Positions 53,133-62,176 of a stretch of DNA of 64,000 nucleotides are shown one piece after another; the stretch's first letter is position 1; every line of letters starts with the position of its first letter. A program made the position numbers and the translations under genes. Under the pieces are notes generated by a model. The model was not told the DNA's origin. It searched no databases and saw only the letters and a program-made list of their open reading frames with translations. This DNA comes from Chryseobacterium sp. 3008163 (GTDB taxonomy: Bacteria; Bacteroidota; Bacteroidia; Flavobacteriales; Weeksellaceae): positions 620,001 to 684,000 of the forward strand of contig NZ_CP033070.1 in the NCBI RefSeq assembly GCF_003669035.1, read 5' to 3'.

Positions 53133-53159
53133 AAAAAAATCACCGAAAGAGTACAAAAA

Positions 53160-53939
53160 ATGAACATCTTAGATAAAATCATCGCAAGAAAAAAAGAGGA
53201 AATTTCAGATTCAAAATCCAGAATTTCTTTGCAACAGCTGGAAAATTCAGAATTTTTCAACAGAAAAACTTTATCGTTGAAAGAAACATTACAATCAAAA
53301 TCGCGAATTATCGCAGAATTCAAAAGACAATCTCCATCAAAAGGAATTATTAATGATAAAGTTTCTCCTCTTGAAGTTGTTTCGGCTTATGAAAAGTTCG
53401 GAGCAAGTGCCGTTTCTATTTTGACTGATAAAGATTTTTTCGGCGGGAGTTTTGAAGATATTTTGAATGTGCGAAATCACATCAATATTCCGATTCTGCG
53501 AAAAGATTTTATGATTGATGAGTATCAGTTTTACGAAGCAAAATCGATGGGTGCAGATGTTATTTTGCTCATTGCAGCTTGTCTTTCGCCCAATAAGGTT
53601 TCAGAATTCACTGAATTGGCACACAGTTTAGATTTAGAAGTTTTATTAGAAATTCATATCGAAGATGAACTTCAACACATCAATAAAAATATTGATTTTG
53701 TGGGCGTCAACAACAGAAATTTAAAAGATTTCAAGGTTGATTTACAACATTCCGTTCATCTGAAAAATCAACTTCCGGGAAATACTTTTTCCATCGCAGA
53801 AAGCGGTATTTACAGCGAAGAAGATTTCAAATTCCTGAAAGAAAAAGGTTTTGACGGATTTTTAATGGGCGAATATTTTATGAAAAATCAAAATCCCGGA
53901 AATAAATTCAGAGAATTTATTTCCAATGTAACAATCTAA
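53160..53939 (+). CDS. trpC: Indole-3-glycerol phosphate synthase
   Basis: 259 residues from ATG 53160. TIM-barrel enzyme forming indole-3-glycerol phosphate. NILDKIIARKKEEI is the usual N-terminus; catalytic segments ISRIIAEFKRQSPSKG (Lys), ISILTDKDFFGGS, LRKDFMIDEYQ, VLLEIHIEDEL, VGVNNRNLKDF and IAESGI are all present. An upstream ATG at 53121 would add 13 residues encoded by a palindrome and is rejected. trpF follows after 26 bases. Confidence 0.95.
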   Translation: MNILDKIIARKKEEISDSKSRISLQQLENSEFFNRKTLSLKETLQSKSRIIAEFKRQSPSKGIINDKVSPLEVVSAYEKFGASAVSILTDKDFFGGSFEDILNVRNHINIPILRKDFMIDEYQFYEAKSMGADVILLIAACLSPNKVSEFTELAHSLDLEVLLEIHIEDELQHINKNIDFVGVNNRNLKDFKVDLQHSVHLKNQLPGNTFSIAESGIYSEEDFKFLKEKGFDGFLMGEYFMKNQNPGNKFREFISNVTI

Positions 53940-53965
53940 TAATGTAACAGTTTATCAATCTAGCA

Positions 53966-54634
53966 ATGACTGAAAACAATAAACAACCAAGCGAAAATCA
54001 TCGACCGAAAGTAAAAGTCTGCGGATTAACCCAGCTAATCCAGATTCGTGAATTAGTGGCATTAAAAGTTGATTTTATAGGCTTTATTTTCTATGAACAA
54101 TCACCAAGATTTGTTTTAAATCATTTAGGTTTAGATGACATCGTTAAAATAAATCATCAAAGAAAAGTAGGAGTTTTCGTGAATGAAAGTGTTGAAAAAA
54201 TTATCGAGATTTCAGAAAATGCAGATTTAAATTTCATTCAACTTCACGGCGATGAAAATGAAGAATATTTTCTAAGATTAAGACAGAGATTAAACAAAAA
54301 TATAAAGATTATTAAAGTAATTAGAATCGGAAATCAATCTTCCACAGAATTGCAAAAAACCATCAACAGACAACTGTCAACCATCAGCTACCTTCTTTTC
54401 GACACCGATTCAAAAGCTTTTGGCGGAACAGGAAAAACCTTTGATTGGAATGTTCTAAACGAAATTAAAATATCACTTCCGTATTTTCTAAGCGGCGGAA
54501 TTTCTTTGGAAAATGCCAAAGATATTAACAATTTAAGTCAAAAACCATTTGCTTTGGATATCAATTCAAAATTTGAAATTGAGCCTGGAATTAAAGATTT
54601 AGAAAAAATAAAAAAATTAATGCTTAATCAATGA
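53966..54634 (+). CDS. trpF: Phosphoribosylanthranilate isomerase
   Basis: 222 residues, TIM barrel. Catalytic Cys in KVKVCGLTQ near the start, then DFIGFIFYEQSPRFV, KVGVFVNES, FIQLHGDEN, LFDTDSKAFGGTGKTFDW with the catalytic Asp, and FLSGGISLENA. The first 12 residues (TENNKQPSENHRP) look like a loose extension. Its end overlaps the OsmC-like gene by 4 bases. Confidence 0.93.
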   Translation: MTENNKQPSENHRPKVKVCGLTQLIQIRELVALKVDFIGFIFYEQSPRFVLNHLGLDDIVKINHQRKVGVFVNESVEKIIEISENADLNFIQLHGDENEEYFLRLRQRLNKNIKIIKVIRIGNQSSTELQKTINRQLSTISYLLFDTDSKAFGGTGKTFDWNVLNEIKISLPYFLSGGISLENAKDINNLSQKPFALDINSKFEIEPGIKDLEKIKKLMLNQ

Positions 54635-55104
54635 AAAACCATAACTACAAATCAAAAATAGAATGGACGGGAAATTCCGGTGAATCAACAAAAAACTATC
54701 GCTCCTATGAAAGAAGTTACACCATTTCAGTTGATGGAAAAGCGGAGATTAATGGTTCTTCTGATCCTGAATTTTTAGGAAATCCCGAGCTTCACAATCC
54801 TGAAGACTTATTATTAGCTTCTGTTTCATCCTGTCATTTGTTATGGTATCTGCATTTTTGCTCGGTCAATAACATTTTGGTCTTAGAATATATAGATTTT
54901 GCAGAAGGAACAATGATAGAAATTGAAAATGGAAGTGGCAAATTCACTGAAATTATCCTTAAACCTAAAATTTTAGTTGCTGAAAAAAATATGATTGAAA
55001 AAGCAATCGAGCTGCATCAAAAAGCAAATGAATATTGCTTCATTGCCAACTCTTTGAATTTTGAAATAAAACATCAACCAGAAATTAACTACAAAAATGA
55101 TTAA
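54631..55104 (+). CDS. OsmC-family peroxidase-like protein inside the trp operon
   Basis: 157 residues. The family cysteines are present: [11 protein letters not shown] (first Cys) and [10 protein letters not shown] (second Cys), with [14 protein letters not shown], as in OsmC/Ohr thiol peroxidases. It would detoxify hydroperoxides. The gene overlaps both neighbours (trpF by 4 bases, trpB by 8), so it is translated as part of the operon. Why a peroxidase is embedded among trp genes is unclear; a more ordinary Ohr is encoded at 60 kb. Confidence 0.85.
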   Translation: MKNHNYKSKIEWTGNSGESTKNYRSYERSYTISVDGKAEINGSSDPEFLGNPELHNPEDLLLASVSSCHLLWYLHFCSVNNILVLEYIDFAEGTMIEIENGSGKFTEIILKPKILVAEKNMIEKAIELHQKANEYCFIANSLNFEIKHQPEINYKND

Positions 55105-56290
55105 AACAAATTATAAAAACCCAGACGAAAACGGATATTACGGAGAATTCGGCGGCGCATTCATCCCCGAAATGCTATATCCAAATGTGGAAGAACTACA
55201 GAAAAATTATCTTGAAATTATAGAATCCGAAGAATTTCAAAATGAATATCAGGATTTATTAAAAAACTATGTCGGACGTGCTACTCCACTCTATTTTGCG
55301 AAGAATTTAAGTGAAAAATATAAAACTAAAGTTTATTTAAAAAGAGAAGATCTTAACCACACCGGTGCGCACAAAATCAATAACGCTTTGGGACAGGTTC
55401 TATTGGCAAAACGTTTGGGTAAACATAGAATTATTGCTGAAACCGGAGCCGGACAACATGGTGTTGCAACAGCAACAGCTTGTGCCTTACTTGGACTAGA
55501 ATGTATTGTTTATATGGGCGAAATCGACATTGCGAGACAGGCTCCGAATGTTGGAAGAATGAAAATGTTGGGAGCAACCGTAATTCCTGCAACTTCCGGT
55601 TCGAAAACGTTGAAAGATGCTGTTAACGAAGCGCTAAGAGATTGGATTAATAACTCAACCACAACACATTATGTCATTGGAAGTGTGGTTGGACCACATC
55701 CGTTTCCTGATTTGGTAGCGAGATTTCAATCGGTGATTTCTAAAGAAATTAAAGAACAGCTTCACGAACAAATCGGAAGAGAAAATCCTGATTACGTGAT
55801 CGCCTGTGTTGGTGGCGGAAGCAATGCTGCAGGAACTTTTTATCATTTTGTAGAGGAAGAGAGCGTAAAAATTATTGCTGCAGAAGCAGGAGGTTTTGGC
55901 GTTGAATCAGGGAAATCTGCTGCGACTACTTTTTTAGGAACTTTAGGTGTTTTGCACGGAAGTAAAAGTTTAGTCATGCAGACCAATGACGGACAGGTTA
56001 TCGAGCCTCACTCGATTTCAGCAGGTTTGGATTATCCGGGAATCGGACCGTTTCACGCAAATTTATTTAAAGAAAACCGTGCAGAATTTTTCAGTATTAA
56101 TGATGATGAAGCGTTACAGTCTGCTTTTGATTTAACCAAATTAGAAGGAATTATTCCTGCTTTGGAAAGTGCTCATGCTTTGGCAGTTTTAAATAAGAAA
56201 AAGTTTAACGAAAATGATATTGTGGTCATTTGCTTAAGTGGCCGTGGCGACAAGGATATGGAAACCTACCTAAAAGAAATTAGAAGTTAG
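55097..56290 (+). CDS. trpB: Tryptophan synthase beta chain
   Basis: PLP enzyme joining indole and serine. 397 residues. [15 protein letters not shown], the PLP lysine in [40 protein letters not shown] and the C-terminal [10 protein letters not shown] are all in place. The gene overlaps the OsmC-like gene by 8 bases. trpA follows 54 bases later. Confidence 0.97.
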   Translation: MIKTNYKNPDENGYYGEFGGAFIPEMLYPNVEELQKNYLEIIESEEFQNEYQDLLKNYVGRATPLYFAKNLSEKYKTKVYLKREDLNHTGAHKINNALGQVLLAKRLGKHRIIAETGAGQHGVATATACALLGLECIVYMGEIDIARQAPNVGRMKMLGATVIPATSGSKTLKDAVNEALRDWINNSTTTHYVIGSVVGPHPFPDLVARFQSVISKEIKEQLHEQIGRENPDYVIACVGGGSNAAGTFYHFVEEESVKIIAAEAGGFGVESGKSAATTFLGTLGVLHGSKSLVMQTNDGQVIEPHSISAGLDYPGIGPFHANLFKENRAEFFSINDDEALQSAFDLTKLEGIIPALESAHALAVLNKKKFNENDIVVICLSGRGDKDMETYLKEIRS

Positions 56291-56344
56291 ATACTAGAAA
56301 TTAGTATTTAATGGAATCAAAATCTAACCTCTAACATCTAAAAA

Positions 56345-57079
56345 ATGAAAAAACTAAATATATACTTCACAGCAGGAATTCCGCAATTGGAAGATACTGG
56401 CGATATTATAAAACTCATCCAAGATTCCGGAGCGGATATGATGGAAATCGGAATGCCATATTCTGATCCTGTTGCGGATGGACCGGTCATTCAAAAAGCA
56501 CATGAATTGGCTTTGAAAAATGGAATGACGATTGAAAAACTCTTTTTTCAATTAAAATCAATTAAAAACGAAATTAAAATTCCAATTATTTTGATGGGAT
56601 ATATCAATCCTGTTTTAAGTTTTGGATTTGAAAATTTCTGCAGAGAATGTTCTGAAAGCGGTGTTTCGGGATTGATTATTCCTGATCTCCCGCCAATTGA
56701 GTTCGAAAAAAATTATCAGAAAATTTTAGAAAAATATAATCTGAATTTCACTTTTCTCATTACCCCTGAAACTTCAGATAATAGGATTTTGTATTTAGAT
56801 TCTTTAAGTTCAGGCTTTTTGTATGCGGTAAGTTCTTCTTCCACAACGGGAAATGAAAATGCAGTTTTAAAAAACGAAGACTATCTTTCAAGAATTGCTT
56901 CTCTTCCACTAAAAAATCCTGTGATGATTGGTTTTGGAATTAAATCTAAAGAAGATTTTGAAAACGTTACCGAAAAAGCAGACGGCGGAATCATCGGAAC
57001 TACCTTCGTCAATATTCTGCTGAATGATAAAGATTGGAAGATAAATGCCATAGATTTTATTCATTCAATAAAAAATTAA
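56345..57079 (+). CDS. trpA: Tryptophan synthase alpha chain
   Basis: 244 residues, TIM barrel releasing indole from indole-3-glycerol phosphate. The catalytic Glu in MMEIGMPYSDPVADGPVIQ, the catalytic Asp in LIIPDLPPIE, YAVSSSSTTG and GFGIKSKEDF are visible. Last trp gene; lipB begins 31 bases on and probably reads through from the same transcript. Confidence 0.95.
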   Translation: MKKLNIYFTAGIPQLEDTGDIIKLIQDSGADMMEIGMPYSDPVADGPVIQKAHELALKNGMTIEKLFFQLKSIKNEIKIPIILMGYINPVLSFGFENFCRECSESGVSGLIIPDLPPIEFEKNYQKILEKYNLNFTFLITPETSDNRILYLDSLSSGFLYAVSSSSTTGNENAVLKNEDYLSRIASLPLKNPVMIGFGIKSKEDFENVTEKADGGIIGTTFVNILLNDKDWKINAIDFIHSIKN

Positions 57080-57110
57080 AAATCACTAAATTTGTCTGTT
57101 AATAAAAGGC

Positions 57111-57842
57111 ATGAACACACATCAAAATAAAGTCGTTGCATTTGAAGATTTAGGCATCAAAGATTATCAATCTTCTTGGGATTATCAGGAAAAGCTGATG
57201 AAAGCAATCATTGATACCAAAGTCAAAAACCGCGACTTACCAGCCGAAGAACGTCACACCACTTCCAATCATTTTCTTTTGGTAGAGCATCCTCATGTTT
57301 ATACTTTGGGGAAAAGCGGTCATGAAGAAAATATGTTGGCAGGAATTGATAAATTAAAAGAAATCGAGGCGACTTTTGTAAAAGTAAATCGAGGCGGAGA
57401 CATTACTTATCACGGTTTCGGACAGATTGTGGGTTACCCTATTTTGGATCTTGAAAATTTCTTCACCGATATTCATTTATATATGCGAAATCTTGAAGAG
57501 GTGATTATCAGAACAATGGCTGAATTTGGTTTAAAAGGCGAGCGCTCACCCGGAGAAACCGGAGTCTGGTTGGATGTCGGAAAACCATACGCCAGAAAAA
57601 TCTGTGCAATGGGCGTAAAAGCTTCCCGTTGGGTAACTTTGCATGGTTTTGCCTTCAATGTCAACACCGATATGCGTTATTTTGAATACATTATACCTTG
57701 TGGAATTAAAGATAAACAGGTGACTTCTTTGAAAAGAGAGCTCGAAAGAGAACTGACAACAGAAGAAGTTGAGCAGGTAAAAAACAGCATTAAAAGGCAT
57801 TTTGAGAAAGTTTTTGAAGCGGAATTGGTGAGGAAAAATTAG
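57111..57842 (+). CDS. lipB: Octanoyl-[acyl-carrier-protein]:protein octanoyltransferase
   Basis: First step of lipoyl cofactor synthesis: moves octanoate from ACP to lipoyl domains such as that of GcvH. 243 residues. LLVEHPHVYTLGKSG, the substrate loop NRGGDITYHGFGQIVGYPI, and the catalytic Lys in MGVKASRWVTLHGFAFNV with Cys in IPCGIKDKQVTSL match LipB. It follows trpA by 31 bases and is closed by a terminator. Confidence 0.95.
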   Translation: MNTHQNKVVAFEDLGIKDYQSSWDYQEKLMKAIIDTKVKNRDLPAEERHTTSNHFLLVEHPHVYTLGKSGHEENMLAGIDKLKEIEATFVKVNRGGDITYHGFGQIVGYPILDLENFFTDIHLYMRNLEEVIIRTMAEFGLKGERSPGETGVWLDVGKPYARKICAMGVKASRWVTLHGFAFNVNTDMRYFEYIIPCGIKDKQVTSLKRELERELTTEEVEQVKNSIKRHFEKVFEAELVRKN

Positions 57843-57862
57843 AAATTTTATTTAAGATTTTG

Positions 57863-57892
57863 AATCTGTTTCTTTTTGGAGCAGATTTTTTT
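57863..57892 (+). terminator. Terminator after lipB
   Basis: Stem AATCTG (57863-57868) with CAGATT (57882-57887), loop of 13 including TTTCTTTTT, then Ts. Similar in sequence to the terminator after ohr. Confidence 0.7.
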
Positions 57893-58015
57893 TCATTGTG
57901 GACTAAAATAAAATTGAATTGGAATTGATTATTTGCTTATTTTAGAAGAATAATATTTGAATTGTTGATTTGTTTGAAAACAAATTTTGCATCCATAAAT
58001 CTAATGCATAAACTA

Positions 58016-58618
58016 ATGAAATCAACCTTTATACTTCTTTTATTAATGGCTTTAACTCTCAATTTAGGGTGTAGACAAACAAATACCATTCCTATAAAGA
58101 TAAAACTAAATCTCGAAAAGGAATATACTAAGTCAGTAAGCAAAAATGATTTTTGGGTTAAAAATCAAATAGAAGAACAAAGTTTAGATGTAATAACAGA
58201 TTCTATAATTGAACATTACTATGACGTAACAATCGACATTGATAATGTCGGGGAAAAAGATTTGTACATAGAGATGATGAGTTGTTCTTGGTACAACAAC
58301 TTTAAGATTAATAATAATTACACTTATTTTTATAATCCCAAAGGTGGATGTGACAGTAATATCCCTGAACTTAAAAAAATCGAATCAAAATCTAAGATAA
58401 CAATTAATGGGACTATTCGAAAAAACTTAAAATTTGACTATCCCGCTAAAAATAGTATATACGGCGAACAAGTAAAGCTTACTAAAGTAGGGTTAATTAT
58501 TATAGGTGATATTTACAAACCTAACCGCAAAGATTTTTCAGATTATTTTCTCTATATGGAAGATAAAAGCAAGCAAAAATTAATTTGGAGCAATGGTATA
58601 AATCTTCTGAGAAAATAA
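58016..58618 (+). CDS. Lipoprotein of unknown function
   Basis: 200 residues from ATG 58016 (MKSTFILLLLMALTLNLGC), a clear lipoprotein signal with Cys at residue 19. The frame is open further upstream but without a good start. The mature part (IPIKIKLNLEKEYTKSVSKN, DVTIDIDNVGEKDLYIEMMS) is probably a beta-sandwich, not recognised. Fewer strong codons than its neighbours; stands alone between two terminators. Confidence 0.65.
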   Translation: MKSTFILLLLMALTLNLGCRQTNTIPIKIKLNLEKEYTKSVSKNDFWVKNQIEEQSLDVITDSIIEHYYDVTIDIDNVGEKDLYIEMMSCSWYNNFKINNNYTYFYNPKGGCDSNIPELKKIESKSKITINGTIRKNLKFDYPAKNSIYGEQVKLTKVGLIIIGDIYKPNRKDFSDYFLYMEDKSKQKLIWSNGINLLRK

Positions 58619-58648
58619 CTAAAATCAAAAAGAATAAAATCAAAAATC

Positions 58649-58681
58649 AACCTCTTTTAAACTATCTTAAAAGAGGTTTTT
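58649..58681 (+). terminator. Terminator after the lipoprotein gene
   Basis: A 12-bp stem (AACCTCTTTTAA, 58649-58660; TTAAAAGAGGTT, 58667-58678) with 6-nt loop and Ts. Confidence 0.8.
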
Positions 58682-58731
58682 CATTTGTAAAATCAAACAT
58701 TATAGATTCCATCAACAATTAAATTTCATAA

Positions 58732-58769
58732 AATTAAATTGCACACAATTTAATTATTCCATATCTTTG
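58732..58769 (+). promoter_or_regulatory. OhrR-like palindromic operator over the promoter of the nitroreductase gene
   Basis: AATTAAATTG (58732-58741) and CAATTTAATT (58746-58755) form a perfect 10-bp inverted repeat with a 4-base gap. The TTG inside it (58739-58741) is the -33 element for TATCTTTG (58762-58769, -7), 20 nt apart. The sequence resembles the TACAATTAAATTGTA-type operator of OhrR in Bacillus. A regulator bound here would block the promoter; the MarR gene at 59623 is the obvious candidate. Confidence 0.6.
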
Positions 58770-58832
58770 CATTGTTATTTTGATTCAATCAGTTTTAAGA
58801 ATCGAATTTTTAATTTAAAAAAATAATAAACA

Positions 58833-59465
58833 ATGTCGTTAATAGAAGACCTAAACTGGAGACATGCCGTAAAAGCGTATGACTCAACAAAAAAAGTATC
58901 ACAAGAAGATTTAAATACAATTTTAGAAGCTGCAAGATTGGCTCCTACTTCATCAGGATTACAACCATTCCGTGTGATTGTGATAGAAAATCAGGAATTA
59001 AAAGAGAGAATGGTAAAAGGCGCACTAAACCCGGAAGTGATGAGAGATTCTTCTCACGTTTTGGTTTTTGCAGCTTGGGACAGCTATTCAAATGAGAAAA
59101 TCGATAAAGTATACGATCATCATACCGATGTGAGAGAATTGCCACAAGGACGTTTCAGCAGTTATACCGATATGATCAAAGAGATGTACAACGCTCAAAC
59201 TCCTGAACAACATTTTGCGCATACCGCAAGACAAACGTATATTGCATTAGGTTTAGCAATGGCTCAGGCGGCAGAATTGAAAATCGATGCAACACCTGCG
59301 GAAGGTTTCAATAATCAAATTGTTGACGAAATTCTTGAGTTGAAAGAATTAGGTTTAAAAAGTGTCACTCTTTTATATCTTGGTTACAGAGATACCGAAA
59401 ACGACTGGCTTTCAAACATGAAGAAAGTAAGAATTCCGATGGAGGAATTTATCATCAGAAAATAG
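58833..59465 (+). CDS. NAD(P)H-dependent nitroreductase-family oxidoreductase
   Basis: 210 residues, FMN-binding nitroreductase fold (NfsB-like). WRHAVKAYDSTKKVSQEDL at the start, the FMN loop RLAPTSSGLQPFRVIVI, HTARQTYIALGLAMAQAAEL and DATPAEGF follow, ending in a typical RIPMEEFIIRK. Reduces nitroaromatics or quinones with NAD(P)H. It is driven by a promoter overlapped by a palindrome and precedes a MarR regulator and Ohr, so it is probably induced by oxidants or electrophiles. Confidence 0.87.
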   Translation: MSLIEDLNWRHAVKAYDSTKKVSQEDLNTILEAARLAPTSSGLQPFRVIVIENQELKERMVKGALNPEVMRDSSHVLVFAAWDSYSNEKIDKVYDHHTDVRELPQGRFSSYTDMIKEMYNAQTPEQHFAHTARQTYIALGLAMAQAAELKIDATPAEGFNNQIVDEILELKELGLKSVTLLYLGYRDTENDWLSNMKKVRIPMEEFIIRK

Positions 59466-59476
59466 TATTTTTATTT

Positions 59477-59581
59477 GGGCAGCTATTTCCGTCTTCCGCT
59501 CCCACTCTTTTTTGCTTCAGAAGCAGTCTTAAAAAGAAAATCTGGTTCAGCAAAAAAGGAGTTCTGCTCAAGCCGGGCTGC
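59477..59581 (+). repeat. Dispersed two-box intergenic repeat, copy 3
   Basis: GGGCAGCTATTTCCGTCTTC, a variant box A GCTCCCACTCTTTTTTG, spacer of about 36, variant box B CAAAAAAGGAGTTCTGCTCA ending GGGCTGC. More diverged than copies 1 and 2. It lies between the nitroreductase and MarR genes and may separate their transcripts. Confidence 0.7.
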
Positions 59582-59622
59582 AAAGTCTCAGTAAAATAGT
59601 ATTTTCACAAAATCACTAAATT

Positions 59623-60057
59623 ATGGACAATCACAACCCTCCCCAATTAGGAAACCAACTTTGTTTCCCGCTGTATGTCATCGCAAAAGAAATCACCGGT
59701 TTGTACCGTCCGTTTCTTGATGAGCTAGATATTACCTACTCACAATATCTTGTGATGATGGTGCTTTGGGAAAAGGATGGATTGACCGTCAATCAGGTCG
59801 GAGAAAAACTCTATCTCGACAGCGGAACCTTAACCCCACTTCTGAAAAGATTGGAAGCTAAAGGTTTTATCATTAGAAAAAGAAAAAAAGAAGACGAAAG
59901 AGTCGTAGAAGTTTTTTTGGATGATGCAGGAAGAAATTTACAACAAAAAGCTTGTGAAATTCCTGCAAAAATGCAGAAAAAACTGAATCTGACAACAGAA
60001 GATTTAGTAGAACTGAAAGAAACCGTTCAGAAAATTTTAAATAAAATTCAAAAATAA
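59623..60057 (+). CDS. ohrR: MarR-family regulator, OhrR-like
   Basis: 144 residues, winged helix. The N-terminal NQLCFPLYVIAKEITGLYRP carries the peroxide-sensing Cys position of OhrR (LCFALY-type), then DITYSQYLVMMVLWE, the recognition region LDSGTLTPLLKRLEAKGFI and the wing RKKEDERVVEVFLD. It would repress until the cysteine is oxidised by organic hydroperoxides. The stop codon directly abuts the ohr ATG (TAAATG). The probable operator is upstream of the nitroreductase gene. Confidence 0.88.
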   Translation: MDNHNPPQLGNQLCFPLYVIAKEITGLYRPFLDELDITYSQYLVMMVLWEKDGLTVNQVGEKLYLDSGTLTPLLKRLEAKGFIIRKRKKEDERVVEVFLDDAGRNLQQKACEIPAKMQKKLNLTTEDLVELKETVQKILNKIQK

Positions 60058-60480
60058 ATGAAAACATTATATACCACCAACGTTACCGCAAAAGGCGGAA
60101 GAAACGGACAGGTAAAAAGCGATAACGGTGTTTTGGATCTTGAAGTAAGAATGCCAAAAGGATTAGGCGGAGCCAATGACGATTACACAAACCCCGAAAT
60201 GCTCTTTGCAGCAGGATATGCAGCTTGTTTTGACAGCGCATTGAACTTGATCATCAGTAAATCTAAAATTGAAACCGGAGAAACTTCGGTAGCTGCAAAA
60301 GTAAGCATCGGACAAAATGAAGATGGTGGTTTTGGCTTAGCTGCAGAATTGGACGTGAATATTCCGGGAGTTTCTCTTGAAGAAGCCCAGCAATTGACTG
60401 AAAAAGCTCATCAGATTTGCCCATATTCTAATGCGACAAGAAATAATATTGAGGTGAAACTTTCGGTGACAAATAACTAA
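60058..60480 (+). CDS. ohr: Organic hydroperoxide resistance protein Ohr
   Basis: 140 residues. Reduces organic hydroperoxides to alcohols with two cysteines: the peroxidatic one in GYAACFDSALNLI and the resolving one in AHQICPYSNATRNN. The start MKTLYTTNVTAKGGRNG and DLEVRMPKGLGG are typical. It abuts its regulator with no gap, so both are made from one mRNA. A terminator follows. Confidence 0.95.
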   Translation: MKTLYTTNVTAKGGRNGQVKSDNGVLDLEVRMPKGLGGANDDYTNPEMLFAAGYAACFDSALNLIISKSKIETGETSVAAKVSIGQNEDGGFGLAAELDVNIPGVSLEEAQQLTEKAHQICPYSNATRNNIEVKLSVTNN

Positions 60481-60503
60481 GAAATTTTTTCTTTTAATTA
60501 TAT

Positions 60504-60533
60504 AATCTGCTTTCTTTGGAGGCGGATTTTTTA
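60504..60533 (+). terminator. Terminator after ohr
   Basis: AATCTGC (60504-60510) with GCGGATT (60522-60528), one G-T pair, loop TTTCTTTGGAG, then Ts. Related to the lipB terminator. Confidence 0.7.
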
Positions 60534-60642
60534 TTTCAGTAGGTTTAGAGTTTTATTGTGGAAATTATTTATTTTTATGGAAATATAAAGCCTTAGCAAT
60601 AGCCGAACTTTAAAAACAATCGGTTTTTATAACAAAAATCTT

Positions 60643-62052
60643 ATGAAAAAAATATTCGCCTTACTTTTCGCCATCCTGATGACCAATCAAATCTTTGCTC
60701 AGACTGAAAATTACAAAACTACCATTGATCAATTTCAGACGAAATATAATGCCGGAAAATATGATGAAATTTTCAACAGTTTCTCGATCGAAATGAAACA
60801 GGCATTACCCCTTGAAAGTACAAAAGAATTTTTAACTAGTTTAAAATCTCAAGTTGGTAAAATTGAAAATAAAGAATTCATCAAATACGAAAAGGAAACT
60901 TATGCAAGTTATAAAATCAAATTTGAAAAGGCAGTTTTATCAGTCAATATTTCACTGAATGAGAACCATCAAATCAACGGACTTTTTGTAAAACCATTCG
61001 AAGAATCTGCTACATCAGAAGCGAAGAATACTGTAAATGTTTTAAGTAAATATCCAAAAGAAATTGCCCAGATTATTTATTCAAAATCGAAAGATTTTCC
61101 AAATAATACCCAATTATCTATTGCCGTCATCAAAAACGGAAAAACAAATTATTACGGAATTATAAAAGAAAATGACTCTATAAAACCAATTGAAAATCAA
61201 AGTAAAGTGTTTGAGATTGGTTCGATTACTAAAGTTTTCACATCCACAGTTTTAGCTTCTCTGGTAGAAGATAAAAAAATCAACTTGGCTGATCATGTCA
61301 ATAATTATTATCCTTTTACATTCAAAGACAACATCAACATCAGTTTTGAAAGCTTAGCCAATCATACTTCTGGGCTGCCTCGTTTACCCGAGAATTTAGA
61401 TTTATCCAATGAGTCTAATCCTTACAAAAATTATGGTAAGAAAGAGCTTGAAGATTATCTTAAAAATACTCTGAAACTTGATAATAAACTTTTAAAATCT
61501 TACGCTTATTCAAATTTAGGAGCAGGTTTATTAGGACATACTTTAGGTTTATCTCAAAAAACAAGCTTTCAAGAGTTATTAAAGAAAAGAATTTTTGACA
61601 AATATAAAATGACGAATTCTTTTAGCAATTCTCGAAATTTGGGAGAAAAATTGGTAAAAGGTTTAAATGCAGATGGAGAAACAATTCCAAATTGGGACTT
61701 TGACGTTCTGTTTGGCGGTGGCGGAATCTTATCAACAACAGAAGATTTAGCGAAATTTGCCACCGCACAGTTGAATGCTAAAAACAAAGAACTTACATTA
61801 ACAAGAATACCTACTTTTGACATCAGCGAAAAGATGAAAATCGGTTTGGGCTGGCATATTTTAAAATCAGAAAACGGTCAAAATTTATTTTGGCATAACG
61901 GTGGAACTGCCGGATATTCATCTTCAATGACTGTGAATACTGATAACAAAACAGCAGTGATTATCTTATCAAATGTTTCGGCATTTAATCCTAAAATGGA
62001 AAATATTGATCCGTTGTGTTTTGAATTGATGCGGGAAATGAATAAAAAGTAG
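60643..62052 (+). CDS. Exported serine hydrolase (class C beta-lactamase fold) with N-terminal DUF3887-like domain
   Basis: 469 residues with a signal peptide (KKIFALLFAILMTNQIFAQ). Residues ~25-120 form a small DUF3887-like domain (TTIDQFQTKYNAGKYDEIF). The hydrolase domain has the Ser-x-x-Lys motif in FEIGSITKVFTSTVL, the Tyr-x-Asn motif in SYAYSNLGAGLLGH, and His-x-Gly in WHNGGTAGYSS. This is the beta-lactamase/DD-peptidase/esterase fold; true beta-lactamase activity cannot be claimed. It stands alone. Confidence 0.86.
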   Translation: MKKIFALLFAILMTNQIFAQTENYKTTIDQFQTKYNAGKYDEIFNSFSIEMKQALPLESTKEFLTSLKSQVGKIENKEFIKYEKETYASYKIKFEKAVLSVNISLNENHQINGLFVKPFEESATSEAKNTVNVLSKYPKEIAQIIYSKSKDFPNNTQLSIAVIKNGKTNYYGIIKENDSIKPIENQSKVFEIGSITKVFTSTVLASLVEDKKINLADHVNNYYPFTFKDNINISFESLANHTSGLPRLPENLDLSNESNPYKNYGKKELEDYLKNTLKLDNKLLKSYAYSNLGAGLLGHTLGLSQKTSFQELLKKRIFDKYKMTNSFSNSRNLGEKLVKGLNADGETIPNWDFDVLFGGGGILSTTEDLAKFATAQLNAKNKELTLTRIPTFDISEKMKIGLGWHILKSENGQNLFWHNGGTAGYSSSMTVNTDNKTAVIILSNVSAFNPKMENIDPLCFELMREMNKK

Positions 62053-62176
62053 TATTGTTTTCTTTGCAACAAATAATTTTTAGGAAAAGATTATTTATTT
62101 TTATTGTAATATTTTTGACCCCAAAATTAAACAGAGTCAATTAGTTATCACAAAATTAAAATATTTAAATTTAACA

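Noticed and set aside
53121..53159. Upstream ATG for trpC
   Set aside because: It lies in a palindrome (53116-53132) and adds residues not seen in the family; ATG 53160 gives the normal start.
60643..62052. True beta-lactamase resistance gene
   Set aside because: The SxxK/YxN/HxG motifs define the fold only; the DUF3887-like domain and lack of AmpC-specific features do not support resistance.
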